Assembly: GCF_004323635.1 (NCBI RefSeq)
Contig: NZ_CP036515.1
Location: 682,001-746,000, forward strand
DNA from: Lichenihabitans psoromatis
Lineage (GTDB): Bacteria; Pseudomonadota; Alphaproteobacteria; Rhizobiales; Beijerinckiaceae
Reading direction: 5' to 3'
Length of the DNA: 64,000 nt
In this document: positions 48,267 to 57,076 of the stretch, piece by piece
Layout: each line of letters begins with the position of its first letter
Numbering within the stretch: the stretch's first letter is position 1
The notes under the pieces: generated by a model
What the model was told of the DNA's origin: nothing
Database searches by the model: none
Seen by the model: only the letters and a program-made list of their open reading frames with translations
Position numbers and translations under genes: made by a program

Positions 48267-49411
48267 CGCGCTTGCTCCGGCACCAGTTGCTCCTCAGGCG
48301 CGACCGGGCTTTCGGCGGGCGGGCTTGGCCGCCACCGCGTCGACGCCTGATCGATCAGGCCAAGGATCCCCTTCGGCAGGAAAAGGGTCACGAGCACGAA
48401 CAAGGCACCGAGGCCGAACAGCCAATAATCGGGAAAAGCGCCGGTGAAATAGGTCTTGCCGAAATTCACCAGAACGGCCCCGAGCGCCGCCCCGACCAAC
48501 GTGCCGCGACCGCCCACCGCGACCCAGATGACCGCCTCGATCGAATTGGCGGGTGCGAATTCGGACGGGTTGATGATGCCGACCTGCGGCACGTAGAGCG
48601 CGCCGGCGACACCCGCCATGGCGGCCGACAGCGTGAAGACGATCAGCTTATAATATTCGACGCGATAGCCGAGAAACCGTGTGCGACTTTCTGCGTCGCG
48701 GATCGCCACGATCACCTTGCCGAATTTCGACGCGACGACGGATGCCGCCAGAATATAGCCGAGCCCGAGTGCGATCGCCGAGGCCGCGAACAAACCGGCG
48801 CGCGTTCCATCTGACTGGACGTTGAACCCGAGAATGTCCTTGAAGTCGGTCAGGCCGTTGTTTCCGCCAAACCCCATATCGTTGCGGAAGAAGGCCAGCA
48901 GCAACGCATAGGTCAGGGCCTGGGTGATGATTGAAAGATAAACGCCGGTGACGCGCGAGCGGAACGCGAACCAGCCGAATAAGGCCGCCAGGATGCCCGG
49001 CACCAGCACGACCATCAGGGCCGCATAGGCGAAGTTCGAGAAGCCCCACCACGTCCAAGGCAGGGCGTGCCAATTGAGGAAGACCATGAAGTCCGGCAGA
49101 TCCGGGTTGGCATAGGTGCCGCGCGACCCGATCTGCCGCATCAGATACATGCCCATCGCATAGCCGCCGAGTGCGAAGAAGGCGCCATGCCCGAGCGAGA
49201 GGATGCCGCAGAACCCCCAGACGAGATCGAGCGCGAGAGCCAGCAGGGCGTAGCAAAGATATTTGCCGAGCAGCGCCACGACATAGGGCGGCACATGGAG
49301 TGCCGATCCAGCGGGCGTCGCGAGTGCGAGCACCGGCACCAGAATGGCGGCGGCGATCAGCACTGCGAGGAAGATGAGCCCGCGCCGGTCCAGGATGGGG
49401 GTGTGGGTCAT
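48263..49411 (-). CDS. urtC: Urea ABC transporter permease UrtC
   Basis: A 382-residue LivM-like permease with about 9-10 helices. Characteristic parts: LALDLVWGFCGILSLGHGAFFALGGY, (shown here as LVWGFCGILSLGHGAFFALG), SRVTGVYLSIITQALTYAL and AVGGRGTLVGAALGA. ATG 49411 lies one base after the urtB stop; the open frame extends much further upstream, but that part is a shadow of urtB. It forms the channel with UrtB. Confidence 0.94.
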   Translation of the reverse strand: MTHTPILDRRGLIFLAVLIAAAILVPVLALATPAGSALHVPPYVVALLGKYLCYALLALALDLVWGFCGILSLGHGAFFALGGYAMGMYLMRQIGSRGTYANPDLPDFMVFLNWHALPWTWWGFSNFAYAALMVVLVPGILAALFGWFAFRSRVTGVYLSIITQALTYALLLAFFRNDMGFGGNNGLTDFKDILGFNVQSDGTRAGLFAASAIALGLGYILAASVVASKFGKVIVAIRDAESRTRFLGYRVEYYKLIVFTLSAAMAGVAGALYVPQVGIINPSEFAPANSIEAVIWVAVGGRGTLVGAALGAVLVNFGKTYFTGAFPDYWLFGLGALFVLVTLFLPKGILGLIDQASTRWRPSPPAESPVAPEEQLVPEQAR

Positions 49412-49412
49412 G

Positions 49413-51050
49413 TCAGGCCTCCACCGATCGGCCCTTGAGGGCGAACAAACCGCGCGGGCGTTTCTGAATGAACAGGATGATGAAGACCAGAACCGCGATC
49501 TTGGCCAGCACGGCACCGGCGAGCGGCTCGAGGAACTTATTGGCGATGCCGAGCGCCAGCGCCGCCACCAGTGTGCCCCAGAGATTGCCCACCCCGCCGA
49601 ACACCACCACCATGAAACTATCGATGATGTAGCCCTGCCCGAGGTTGGGCGACACGTTGTCGATCTGGCTGAGCGCCACCCCTGCGATGCCCGCGATCCC
49701 TGACCCGAGGCCAAAGGCCAGCGCGTCGATGCGCCCGGTCGAAATACCCATGGCGGAAGCCATCCGGCGGTTCTGGGTGACGGCCCGCATCCGCAAGCCG
49801 AACGGGGTCGCGCGCAGCACGAGTTGCAGCGCCACAAAGACCAGGATCGTGAACACGATGATCCAGAGCCGCCCGGTCGTGATATCGAGCCCGCCGATGT
49901 GGAACGAGCCCGCCATGAAGGCCGGCGCGCCGACCTCCTTGTTGTTGGCGCCGAAGATGGTACGGACCGCCTGCTGCAAGATCAGCGAGATGCCCCAGGT
50001 GGCCAGCAGCGTTTCGAGCGGACGCCCATAGAGATGCCGGATCACCAGCCGCTCGATCGCGATGCCGACGACGCCGGACACCAGAAAGGCGAGCGGTAGG
50101 GCGATGAACAGCGAATAATTGAACAAACCCGGAGCCGAGGATCGGATGATCTCCTGCACCATGAAGGTCGTATAGGCGCCGAGCATCACCATCTCGCCAT
50201 GCGCCATGTTGATGATGCCCATGACGCCGAACGTGATCGCGAGCCCGATGGCCGCCAGCAGCAGCACGGAGCCGAGCGACAGCCCATACCAGACGTTCTG
50301 AAGCGCCTGCCACAGCGCCAATTGCGTGTTGATCGACGCCATGGCGGCCTTCGCGGCGGCGCGCACGGGTTCGAGCGTCGCATCCTCGGGCGACAGCGTC
50401 GACAGGCTCGTCATCAAGCCAAGCGCACCCTGATCGCCCCTCAGCTTGAGGCGTCCGATCGCATCGAGCCGCATGGCCGGCGTCGCATCCGGCTTGGTCG
50501 CGAGGATCGCGGCGCGCGCATCGGCCAGGGCCGTCTTGACGGCCGGGTCCGTCTCCTTGGCGAGGGCCGTTTCGAGGCCCGGCAAAGCGGTCGCCTCATG
50601 CGAGCCGAAGACGGCTTGGGCGGCGGCGAGCCGCTTGTCGCGATCGGGCGACAACAGATCGAGCGATCCGCTCGCGGCCAGAAGCTTGCTGCGGACGGCG
50701 TTGTTCAGACGAACCTTCTTGAGCGCATCGGCCGACACGTCGGCGGGGGCTGGAGCGCCGCTCCTGGCCTCGTGCAGCGCGCCCGCGCTATCCTTGAAGT
50801 AGACGAGGTGCGAGGCGGGATCGGTGAGGAGCCGCCCATCCCCAAGCGCCTGCAGCACCGGGGTAGCGGTCGGGCTTCCGGTCGCCGACAGCGCCTCGAT
50901 GCCCTTCTCGGTTTCGGGAAATTTATCCTGAGCGAAATGCGCGAGCGCATCGTCGATCGGGTCGGCATGGGCCGGCGTCACCGCGAGACCCGCCAGCAGC
51001 GTCCAGAGCAGCAAGGCCACCCGCGCGAAGGTCAGCGGTCGTCGTTCCAT
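49413..51050 (-). CDS. urtB: Urea ABC transporter permease UrtB
   Basis: A 545-residue LivH-like permease with the long N-terminal extension typical of UrtB. A signal-like helix (VALLLWTLLAGLAVTPAHA) is followed by about 200 mostly helical, probably periplasmic residues with HEAT-like character. The permease domain then starts GLSLGSVLLLAAIGLAITFGVMG and includes NMAHGEMVMLGAYT and VFGGVGNLWGTL. Start ATG 51050 has GAGAGG upstream. The 128-base gap before it, after urtA, contains two strong hairpins. Confidence 0.93.
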   Translation of the reverse strand: MERRPLTFARVALLLWTLLAGLAVTPAHADPIDDALAHFAQDKFPETEKGIEALSATGSPTATPVLQALGDGRLLTDPASHLVYFKDSAGALHEARSGAPAPADVSADALKKVRLNNAVRSKLLAASGSLDLLSPDRDKRLAAAQAVFGSHEATALPGLETALAKETDPAVKTALADARAAILATKPDATPAMRLDAIGRLKLRGDQGALGLMTSLSTLSPEDATLEPVRAAAKAAMASINTQLALWQALQNVWYGLSLGSVLLLAAIGLAITFGVMGIINMAHGEMVMLGAYTTFMVQEIIRSSAPGLFNYSLFIALPLAFLVSGVVGIAIERLVIRHLYGRPLETLLATWGISLILQQAVRTIFGANNKEVGAPAFMAGSFHIGGLDITTGRLWIIVFTILVFVALQLVLRATPFGLRMRAVTQNRRMASAMGISTGRIDALAFGLGSGIAGIAGVALSQIDNVSPNLGQGYIIDSFMVVVFGGVGNLWGTLVAALALGIANKFLEPLAGAVLAKIAVLVFIILFIQKRPRGLFALKGRSVEA

Positions 51051-51100
51051 GTCGGCACCTCTCAGCGAAAGCTCCAGTCCTTCCAGGCGGAAGGCGAAAC

Positions 51101-51162
51101 GGTCGGGGCGCGATGGCGGCCCCGACCAGAGTGAGCGAGCCCGTCCCAAGCTTGGGGACGGG
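51101..51162 (-). promoter_or_regulatory. Double intercistronic hairpin between urtA and urtB
   Basis: Two perfect stems lie back to back in the 128-base gap: GGTCGGGGC/GCCCCGACC (51101-51109 with 51119-51127, 9-base loop) and CCCGTCCC/GGGACGGG (51140-51147 with 51155-51162, 7-base loop). Both would be very stable in RNA. Placement right after a binding-protein gene suggests mRNA stabilisation or partial termination that favours UrtA over the membrane subunits. No U-run is seen. Confidence 0.6.
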
Positions 51163-51178
51163 GACACCGGATGTCAGC

Positions 51179-52492
51179 TCAGGCGGCGCCGCCGCATTTG
51201 CCGGTCTTCACATTGAAGTTGCCGCAGTTCATCGGCTTCCGCCAATCGCCGATCAGGTCTTTCGAACCTTCCAGGTAGGGCGACCATTCCTGCGCCACGA
51301 CGAGACCCGGCGTCTGCCAGACGGTGTTCATCTGACCATCTGCCTGGATTTCGCCGATATAGACCGGCTTCGTGATGTGATGGTTCGGCATGATGGTCGA
51401 GTAGCCGCCCGAGAGGTTCGGGACAGAGACACCGATCAAGGCGTCGATCACCGGATCGGCCTTGAACGTGCCGGCCTTTTCGACGCCCTTCACCCAGGCG
51501 TTGAAGCCGATGTAATGGGCTTCCATCGGGTCGTTGGTGGTGCGCTTCGGATTTTTGGTGAAAGCTTTCCAGCGCGCGATAAACGCCTTGTTCTCGGGCG
51601 TGTCGATCGACTCGAAGTAGTTCCAGGCCGTCAGATGGCCGACCAGCGGCTTGGTGTCCATGCCGGCCAGTTCTTCCTCGCCGACCGAGAAGGCCACGAC
51701 CGGAATGTCGGTCGCCTTGAGGCCCTGGTTGCCGAGCTCCTTGTAGAACGGCACGTTGGCATCGCCGTTGATGGTTGAGACCACGGCAGTCTTCTTGCCG
51801 GCCGAGCCGAACTTCTTGATGTCGGAGACGATCGTCTGCCAATCGGAATGACCGAACGGCGTGTAGTTGATCATGATGTCGTCTTGCGCGACACCCTTGA
51901 GCTTCAGATAGGCTTCGAGGATCTTGTTGGTGGTGCGCGGATACACGTAATCGGTGCCGGCCAGCACCCAGCGCTTCACGTTGCCGCCGTCTTCGCTCAT
52001 CAGATAATCGACAGCCGGGATCGCCTGCTGGTTCGGAGCCGCGCCCGTGTAGAACACGTTGCGTTGGCATTCCTCGCCCTCGTACTGGACGGGGTAGAAC
52101 AGGATCGAGTCGAGTTCTTCGAAGACCGGCAGAACCGACTTGCGCGACACCGACGTCCAGCAGCCGAAGGTCGCGACGCAATTATCTTTGGAGATCAGCT
52201 CGCGCGCCTTTTCGGCAAAGAGCGGCCAGTTCGAGGCGGGATCGACCACGACGCCCTCGAGCTTCTTGCCCAGCACGCCGCCTTTCTTGTTCTGCTCGTC
52301 GATGAGCATCAGCATGACGTCCTTGAGGGTCGTCTCCGAGATCGCCATCGTGCCCGACAGCGAGTGCAAGATGCCGACCTTGACGGTCTCGTCCGCCGCG
52401 AAAGCGCGGGAGACGCCGCCCATCGCCAGGGCCCCTGCGGCAGCTGTCGCGCCCAGCAAAGCTTGGCGGCGGTTCATTGCGAACTGATCCAT
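51179..52492 (-). CDS. urtA: Urea ABC transporter substrate-binding protein UrtA
   Basis: A 437-residue periplasmic binding protein (type I, leucine-binding-like). The N-terminus has a Tat-like signal (MNRRQALLGATAAAGALAM, then a site near SRAFAADE). The mature protein begins VKVGILHSLSGTMAISETT and has the urea-class CWTSVSRKSVLPVFEE and YPVQYEGEE segments. ATG 52492 is chosen; a longer in-frame start (52531) adds nothing family-like. First gene of the long urt-ure run, downstream of a perfect palindrome at 52572-52591. Confidence 0.95.
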   Translation of the reverse strand: MDQFAMNRRQALLGATAAAGALAMGGVSRAFAADETVKVGILHSLSGTMAISETTLKDVMLMLIDEQNKKGGVLGKKLEGVVVDPASNWPLFAEKARELISKDNCVATFGCWTSVSRKSVLPVFEELDSILFYPVQYEGEECQRNVFYTGAAPNQQAIPAVDYLMSEDGGNVKRWVLAGTDYVYPRTTNKILEAYLKLKGVAQDDIMINYTPFGHSDWQTIVSDIKKFGSAGKKTAVVSTINGDANVPFYKELGNQGLKATDIPVVAFSVGEEELAGMDTKPLVGHLTAWNYFESIDTPENKAFIARWKAFTKNPKRTTNDPMEAHYIGFNAWVKGVEKAGTFKADPVIDALIGVSVPNLSGGYSTIMPNHHITKPVYIGEIQADGQMNTVWQTPGLVVAQEWSPYLEGSKDLIGDWRKPMNCGNFNVKTGKCGGAA

Positions 52493-52571
52493 GGTCTTGT
52501 CCCCTCTGGCGGCCGGAGGAGGTGGCCGCAACCCGAGCGGCCGCAGTCTTGGTCAGAACGCCGGTCCGGCC

Positions 52572-52591
52572 CATACGTCGTTTGACGTATG
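52572..52591. promoter_or_regulatory. Perfect palindrome upstream of urtA
   Basis: CATACGTC-GTTT-GACGTATG: two 8-base arms around a 4-base centre, 80 bases before the urtA start and 119 before marC, in the 217-base divergent gap. It is a good candidate operator for control of urea uptake. The response regulator encoded at 57069-58004 is a possible ligand, though this is only inference. I saw no convincing sigma-54 promoter in the gap. Confidence 0.5.
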
Positions 52592-52709
52592 TTGCGCTGC
52601 GGCAGAGGCAGAACGCCGATGTTTACGGCCTCGCCTCAGCTGGATCGTTGCGGCAGAATGATCGGGCGCGTCGCGACACTGACGGCGCAGCCGGGGAGAT
52701 CCGCCCACG

Positions 52710-53375
52710 ATGAGCCAACTCGGCAGTTCGCTGCAAAACTTCCTTCTGGTCTTGTCGGCGCTGTTCTCCATCGTCAATCCGATCGGCTCGGCGCTGATCT
52801 TCAGCCAAGTCACGGCTGACCGCTCGCACGAGGAACGGCTCGACATTGCAGGAAAGGTCGGGCTGTACTCGGCCATCGTCATGCTGGTGGCGCTATGGGG
52901 CGGCGCCTATGTGCTGAATTTCTTCGGCGTGACGCTGGCGGCCTTGCGGATTGCGGGCGGGCTCGTGGTTTCGACCAGCGCCTGGAGCATGTTGTCGAAG
53001 GCGGAGGAAAACGAGGAACGCAAGCAGGAGCAGGCGTCGCATGCTACCGGCGCCTCCGACGTCGCGTTTTTTCCGCTGACGATGCCGTTCACGACCGGCC
53101 CCGGCACCATTTCGGTGGCGATCGCACTCGGGTCCAACCTGCCGACCGGCCCCAACGAGGGATATTCGTTTTTCCTCGGCGCATCGCTGGCCGCCTTGGC
53201 GGTCGCTGTGATGATCTGGATCGCGTATCGCTCGGCCGATCGGCTCGTCGCTTGGCTCGGCCACGCCCGTGCCCGTGTGCTGGCGCGGCTCGCGGCCTTC
53301 CTCCTGCTCTGCGTCGGCACACAGATCACGCTAAACGGTGTCGTCGATGCGCTGCGGCTCGTCGTCAAACCCTAG
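52710..53375 (+). CDS. MarC family integral membrane protein
   Basis: A 221-residue protein with six predicted helices. The family features are present: an N-terminal LFSIVNPIGSALIF helix, the FFPLTMPFTTGPGTISVAI core and a final helix with ARLAAFLLLCVGTQITLNGV. MarC proteins are of unknown function; the early link to antibiotic resistance in E. coli was withdrawn. The gene diverges from urtA, and the connection may be accidental. Confidence 0.88.
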   Translation: MSQLGSSLQNFLLVLSALFSIVNPIGSALIFSQVTADRSHEERLDIAGKVGLYSAIVMLVALWGGAYVLNFFGVTLAALRIAGGLVVSTSAWSMLSKAEENEERKQEQASHATGASDVAFFPLTMPFTTGPGTISVAIALGSNLPTGPNEGYSFFLGASLAALAVAVMIWIAYRSADRLVAWLGHARARVLARLAAFLLLCVGTQITLNGVVDALRLVVKP

Positions 53376-53395
53376 CGGGTCCGCCGCTATGCAGC

Positions 53396-53665
53396 TTAGA
53401 CGAGGCTGCCGACCGGCCGTGACGCGTCGAGCGGCATCCCGACCTCCGCGTCGAGCGGCGGGATCGGCCCTTCGATCAGCATCCAATATCCTGCCGCGGC
53501 CACCACCGCGATGACGGCTCCGGTCAGCAACGCTGGGGAAAACCGCCCTGTCGCTTGCACGATGAAGCCGGTGATCGTGGGCGCGAGCGCCCCGCCGAAG
53601 AGAGGCGCCGCCACCGAAGCGTTTCGTGTGGGAAAAGCAGCGCTGCACGAGCGTCCTGGCGGCAT
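53396..53665 (-). pseudogene. C-terminal relic of an MFS transporter
   Basis: An open frame whose last roughly 70 codons look like the last two helices of an MFS permease of the anion:cation symporter kind (LFGGALAPTITGFIVQATGR, FSPALLTGAVIAVVAAAGYW, then a short acidic tail). The N-terminal ten helices are missing, and upstream codons (from about 53620) look unrelated. It lies alone in the 326-base gap between marC and the permease-kinase gene. A decayed gene is the simplest reading; a short functional membrane peptide cannot be ruled out. Confidence 0.55.
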
Positions 53666-53701
53666 GAACTATGCTAAGCGAAGATAAGCCACAGAGTACC
53701 C

Positions 53702-56700
53702 ATGCCCGGACCGCAGCGAATTCTTCCCATCAGGCGCGATTACAATCGGTGGGTCGCCAACCAGACGCTCGAGGATTTCGCGCTGCGCTTCACTGCGAAA
53801 AGCGCGCGTCTCTGGTCGGCCTCGCGGGTGTCGCAAACCGCCATCGGGGCCATCTCGTTTCTGGCCCTCGAGGCGATCGGCGGCACCATCACCCTGAGCT
53901 ATGGGTTCACCAATGTGCTGGCGGCGACGCTGGTGGTCGGCCTCATCCTGTTTCTCACCGGCCTGCCGATCGCCCGCGCGGCCGCTCGATACGGCGTCGA
54001 CATCGACCTGCTGACGCGCGGGGCGGGCTTCGGCTATGTCGGATCCACTGTCACGTCGCTGGTCTATGCGGCGTTCACGTTCATTCTTTTCGCGGTCGAA
54101 GCCTCCATCATGGCGACGGCTTTGCAGCTCTGCTTCGGCTTGCCGCTGCCGGTCGGTTATCTCTTGAGCGCCGTCGCCGTGATCCCGCTGGTGACCTATG
54201 GCATCACCTGGATCAGCCGTTTCCAGCTCTGGACGCAGCCGCTCTGGATCATCCTCAATATCCTACCGGTCGGCTTCATCATGGTGCGCGACTGGCCGTC
54301 CGTGGTGGCCTGGACGACCTTTCCGGGTTTGGCGTTGCCCGCACCGTCGGGCGACCAACTCGATCTCCTGAAATTTGGCGGCGCGGCCTCGGTCATTCTG
54401 GCGCTGATGCCGCAGATCGGCGAGCAGGTCGACGTGCTGCGGTTTTTGCCGGCGCGGAGCAGCAAGGGCGGACGGCGGTGGAGCACCTTGTCGATCCTGG
54501 CGGCCGGACCGGGCTGGATCGTGCTCGGCGCGCCGAAGCTGCTGTTCGGGTCTTTGCTGGCCGTGCTGGCGCTGCGGCACGGCGTCCCCGCGGACCATGC
54601 GGGTGAGCCCGCCTACATGTATCGCGTCGCCTTCGGCTATGTGTTACCGTGGCCCGATGCGGTGGCGGTGCTGACGGCCGCCTTCGTGGTCGTGTCGCAG
54701 CTCAAGATTAACGTCATGAATGCCTATGCGGGGTCCCTCGCCTGGTCGAACTTCTTCGCTCGCCTCACCCATAGCCATCCGGGCCGCGTCGTCTGGCTGG
54801 TGTTCAATGTCGCGATCGCGGTCCTGCTGATGGAACTCGGCATCTACGCGGCGCTCGAACGCATTCTCAGCCTCTTCTCCATCGTCGCGGTCGCCTGGCT
54901 CGGCGCCATCGTGGCCGATCTCGCGATCAACAAGCCGCTGGGGCTCAGCCCACCCGGCATCGAGTTCAAGCGCGCCCACCTCTATGACATCAACCCCGTC
55001 GGCACCGGCGCCATGGGGCTCGCGACACTGGTGGCCCTTCTGGCCGCTTCGGGGCTGCTCGGCGAGGCGCCGCGGGCGCTCGCTCCGTTCGTGGCGCTCG
55101 GCGTCGCGCTCGTGACAGCACCGCTGATCGCCTGGGCGACCGGAGGTCGATATTATCTGGCCCGCCAGCCGGAGACGGACTGGCAGGCCCGCGAGACCAT
55201 CGCATGCACCATCTGCGACCATGCTTTCGAGCCGGAGGACATGGCCTCCTGCCCGGCCTATGGCGCTCCGATCTGCTCGCTCTGCTGCTCGCTCGATTCA
55301 CGCTGCCACGATCTCTGCAAGCCGCATGGGCGGGCGCAAACGCAGATGGCTGCCGTCATGACGGGCCTGCTTCCCAAAAGCCTTGGGCGGCACGTGACGC
55401 CGCGTGTGGTGCGATACATCTCGATCCACGCCCTGATCGTGGTGGCGATCAGCCTCGTCTTGCTGCTCATCGATTTCCAGGCCGCCTCCTACGGGGTCGC
55501 GGCCAAGGCTCTCGTTGACCGAACGCTGTGGACCGCTTTTGCGATCCTGTTCATCGTGGCGGGCGTGCTGGCCTGGTTCCTGGTGCTGGCGCAGGAGAGC
55601 CGCCACGTCGCCCAGGAAGAATCCACGCGGCAGACGGCGCTGCTGCTGCGCGAGATCGAGGCGCATCAACGCACCGACGCGGCGTTGCAGAAGGCCAAAG
55701 AGGTCGCCGAGGCCGCCAATCTCGCCAAGAGCCGCTATGTCGTCGGTCTCAGCCACGAACTTCGCACCCCGCTGAATGCCGTGCTGGGCTATGCGCAATT
55801 GCTCGAGCGCGACACCGATATCCCGGCGGCGCGGCAAACCGGCGTGCGGGTCATCCGCCGGTCCGCCGAGCATCTCTCCGGGCTCATCGACGGCCTGCTC
55901 GATATTTCCAAGATCGAGGCGGGACGGCTGCAGATCGGGCGCAACGACGTGCGGATCGGCGACTTTCTCGATCAGGTGGTCGACATGTTCGCCTTGCAGG
56001 CCCGCGCCAAGGGGCTGGACTTTATCTTCGAGTGCAGCCCCGCGCTGCCCCGGACGGTGCGGACCGACGAGAAGCGATTGCGGCAGATCCTCATCAACCT
56101 GCTGTCCAATGCCGTGAAATTCACGACGACCGGCCATGTCGCGCTCCGGGTGCGCTATCGCAATCAGGTCGCGACGCTAACGGTCGAGGATACCGGACCG
56201 GGAATCGCGGGCGATGACCGCGACCGCATCTTCGAACCGTTCGATCGTGGCTCGGTGACGGCGCACCATGCCCTCCCGGGCCTCGGCCTCGGATTGACGA
56301 TCACAAAACTGCTGGCCGAACTCATGGGCGGCGAGATCAGCCTGCATAGCACGCCAGGGGTCGGCAGCCGCTTCGAGGTCCGGCTGATGCTGGCCGCCAC
56401 GGCCGAAACCGCGCTACCGCCGTTGCGCCGGATCAGCGGCTATGGCGGCGCGCGGCGCACCATCCTCGTGGCCGACGACGACCAGGATCATCAAACCCTC
56501 ATGCGGGAGATGCTGGAACCGCTCGGCTTCTCGATGCTGACGGCGCGCGATGGCCCGACTTGCCTGGCGCTCGTGGCCGACGTCGCGCCGGACCTGTTCC
56601 TGCTCGACATTTCAATGCCGGGCTTGTCGGGCTGGGATCTCGTGAGAACGCTGCGGGCCGGCGCCCATCCACGCACCCCCATCGTCATGCTGTCGGCCAA

Positions 56701-57076
56701 TATCGGCGAGACGACTCCCAACCGAACCGACCTTGAAGACCACCAGCCCGATGCCGTTCTGCCGAAGCCGTTCGACTTCGGGCACCTGCTCGATATGCTG
56801 GAGCGTCTGCTGGGGCTCGATTGGATCTCCGACCCAACCCCAACCCCGCCCGAACCACCCCTTGAACCATTTGCACCGCAGCCGCTCGGCTCGGCCGACC
56901 GGGGCGAATTGCTCAGCCTCGGCCGCATCGGCTACTTACGCGGGATCGAGGCCAAGCTCGCTCAACTCGACCAGGACCCCGGCCAGCGCGCGATCGTCGC
57001 GCAATTGCGCCAGCACCTGACCGCCTTCGACTTCGACGGCTTCACGGCCGATCTCGAAGACCTCGCCGATGGTTGA
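53702..57076 (+). CDS. NCS1 permease-fused hybrid histidine kinase (transporter-type sensor)
   Basis: An 1124-residue multidomain membrane protein. Residues about 1-490 resemble an NCS1 purine/cytosine permease with about 12 helices (FALEAIGGTITL-like region, PQIGEQVDVLRFLP, INVMNAYAGSLAWSNF). Residues 502-539 contain eight Cys in 38 residues. Two more helices follow (about 571-591 and 610-630), then a coiled region, HisKA (phospho-acceptor H685 in VGLSHELRTPLNAV), HATPase (N-box NLLSNAVKF; G-boxes EDTGPGIAG and GLGLGL), a receiver (D925-D927, phospho-Asp D969, K1022) and a C-terminal helical tail with Pro-rich linker. The design parallels CbrA (SSS transporter-kinase) but on another fold. 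It overlaps the response-regulator gene by 8 bases. Confidence 0.88.
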   Translation: MPGPQRILPIRRDYNRWVANQTLEDFALRFTAKSARLWSASRVSQTAIGAISFLALEAIGGTITLSYGFTNVLAATLVVGLILFLTGLPIARAAARYGVDIDLLTRGAGFGYVGSTVTSLVYAAFTFILFAVEASIMATALQLCFGLPLPVGYLLSAVAVIPLVTYGITWISRFQLWTQPLWIILNILPVGFIMVRDWPSVVAWTTFPGLALPAPSGDQLDLLKFGGAASVILALMPQIGEQVDVLRFLPARSSKGGRRWSTLSILAAGPGWIVLGAPKLLFGSLLAVLALRHGVPADHAGEPAYMYRVAFGYVLPWPDAVAVLTAAFVVVSQLKINVMNAYAGSLAWSNFFARLTHSHPGRVVWLVFNVAIAVLLMELGIYAALERILSLFSIVAVAWLGAIVADLAINKPLGLSPPGIEFKRAHLYDINPVGTGAMGLATLVALLAASGLLGEAPRALAPFVALGVALVTAPLIAWATGGRYYLARQPETDWQARETIACTICDHAFEPEDMASCPAYGAPICSLCCSLDSRCHDLCKPHGRAQTQMAAVMTGLLPKSLGRHVTPRVVRYISIHALIVVAISLVLLLIDFQAASYGVAAKALVDRTLWTAFAILFIVAGVLAWFLVLAQESRHVAQEESTRQTALLLREIEAHQRTDAALQKAKEVAEAANLAKSRYVVGLSHELRTPLNAVLGYAQLLERDTDIPAARQTGVRVIRRSAEHLSGLIDGLLDISKIEAGRLQIGRNDVRIGDFLDQVVDMFALQARAKGLDFIFECSPALPRTVRTDEKRLRQILINLLSNAVKFTTTGHVALRVRYRNQVATLTVEDTGPGIAGDDRDRIFEPFDRGSVTAHHALPGLGLGLTITKLLAELMGGEISLHSTPGVGSRFEVRLMLAATAETALPPLRRISGYGGARRTILVADDDQDHQTLMREMLEPLGFSMLTARDGPTCLALVADVAPDLFLLDISMPGLSGWDLVRTLRAGAHPRTPIVMLSANIGETTPNRTDLEDHQPDAVLPKPFDFGHLLDMLERLLGLDWISDPTPTPPEPPLEPFAPQPLGSADRGELLSLGRIGYLRGIEAKLAQLDQDPGQRAIVAQLRQHLTAFDFDGFTADLEDLADG

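Noticed and set aside
49412..49837. Upstream extension of urtC to 49837
   Set aside because: Arg/Ser-rich shadow of urtB; the known UrtC N-terminus starts at 49411.
52493..52709. Sigma-54 (-24/-12) promoter for urtA
   Set aside because: I found no GG-N10-GC arrangement with the flanking consensus on the minus strand; only the palindrome stands out.
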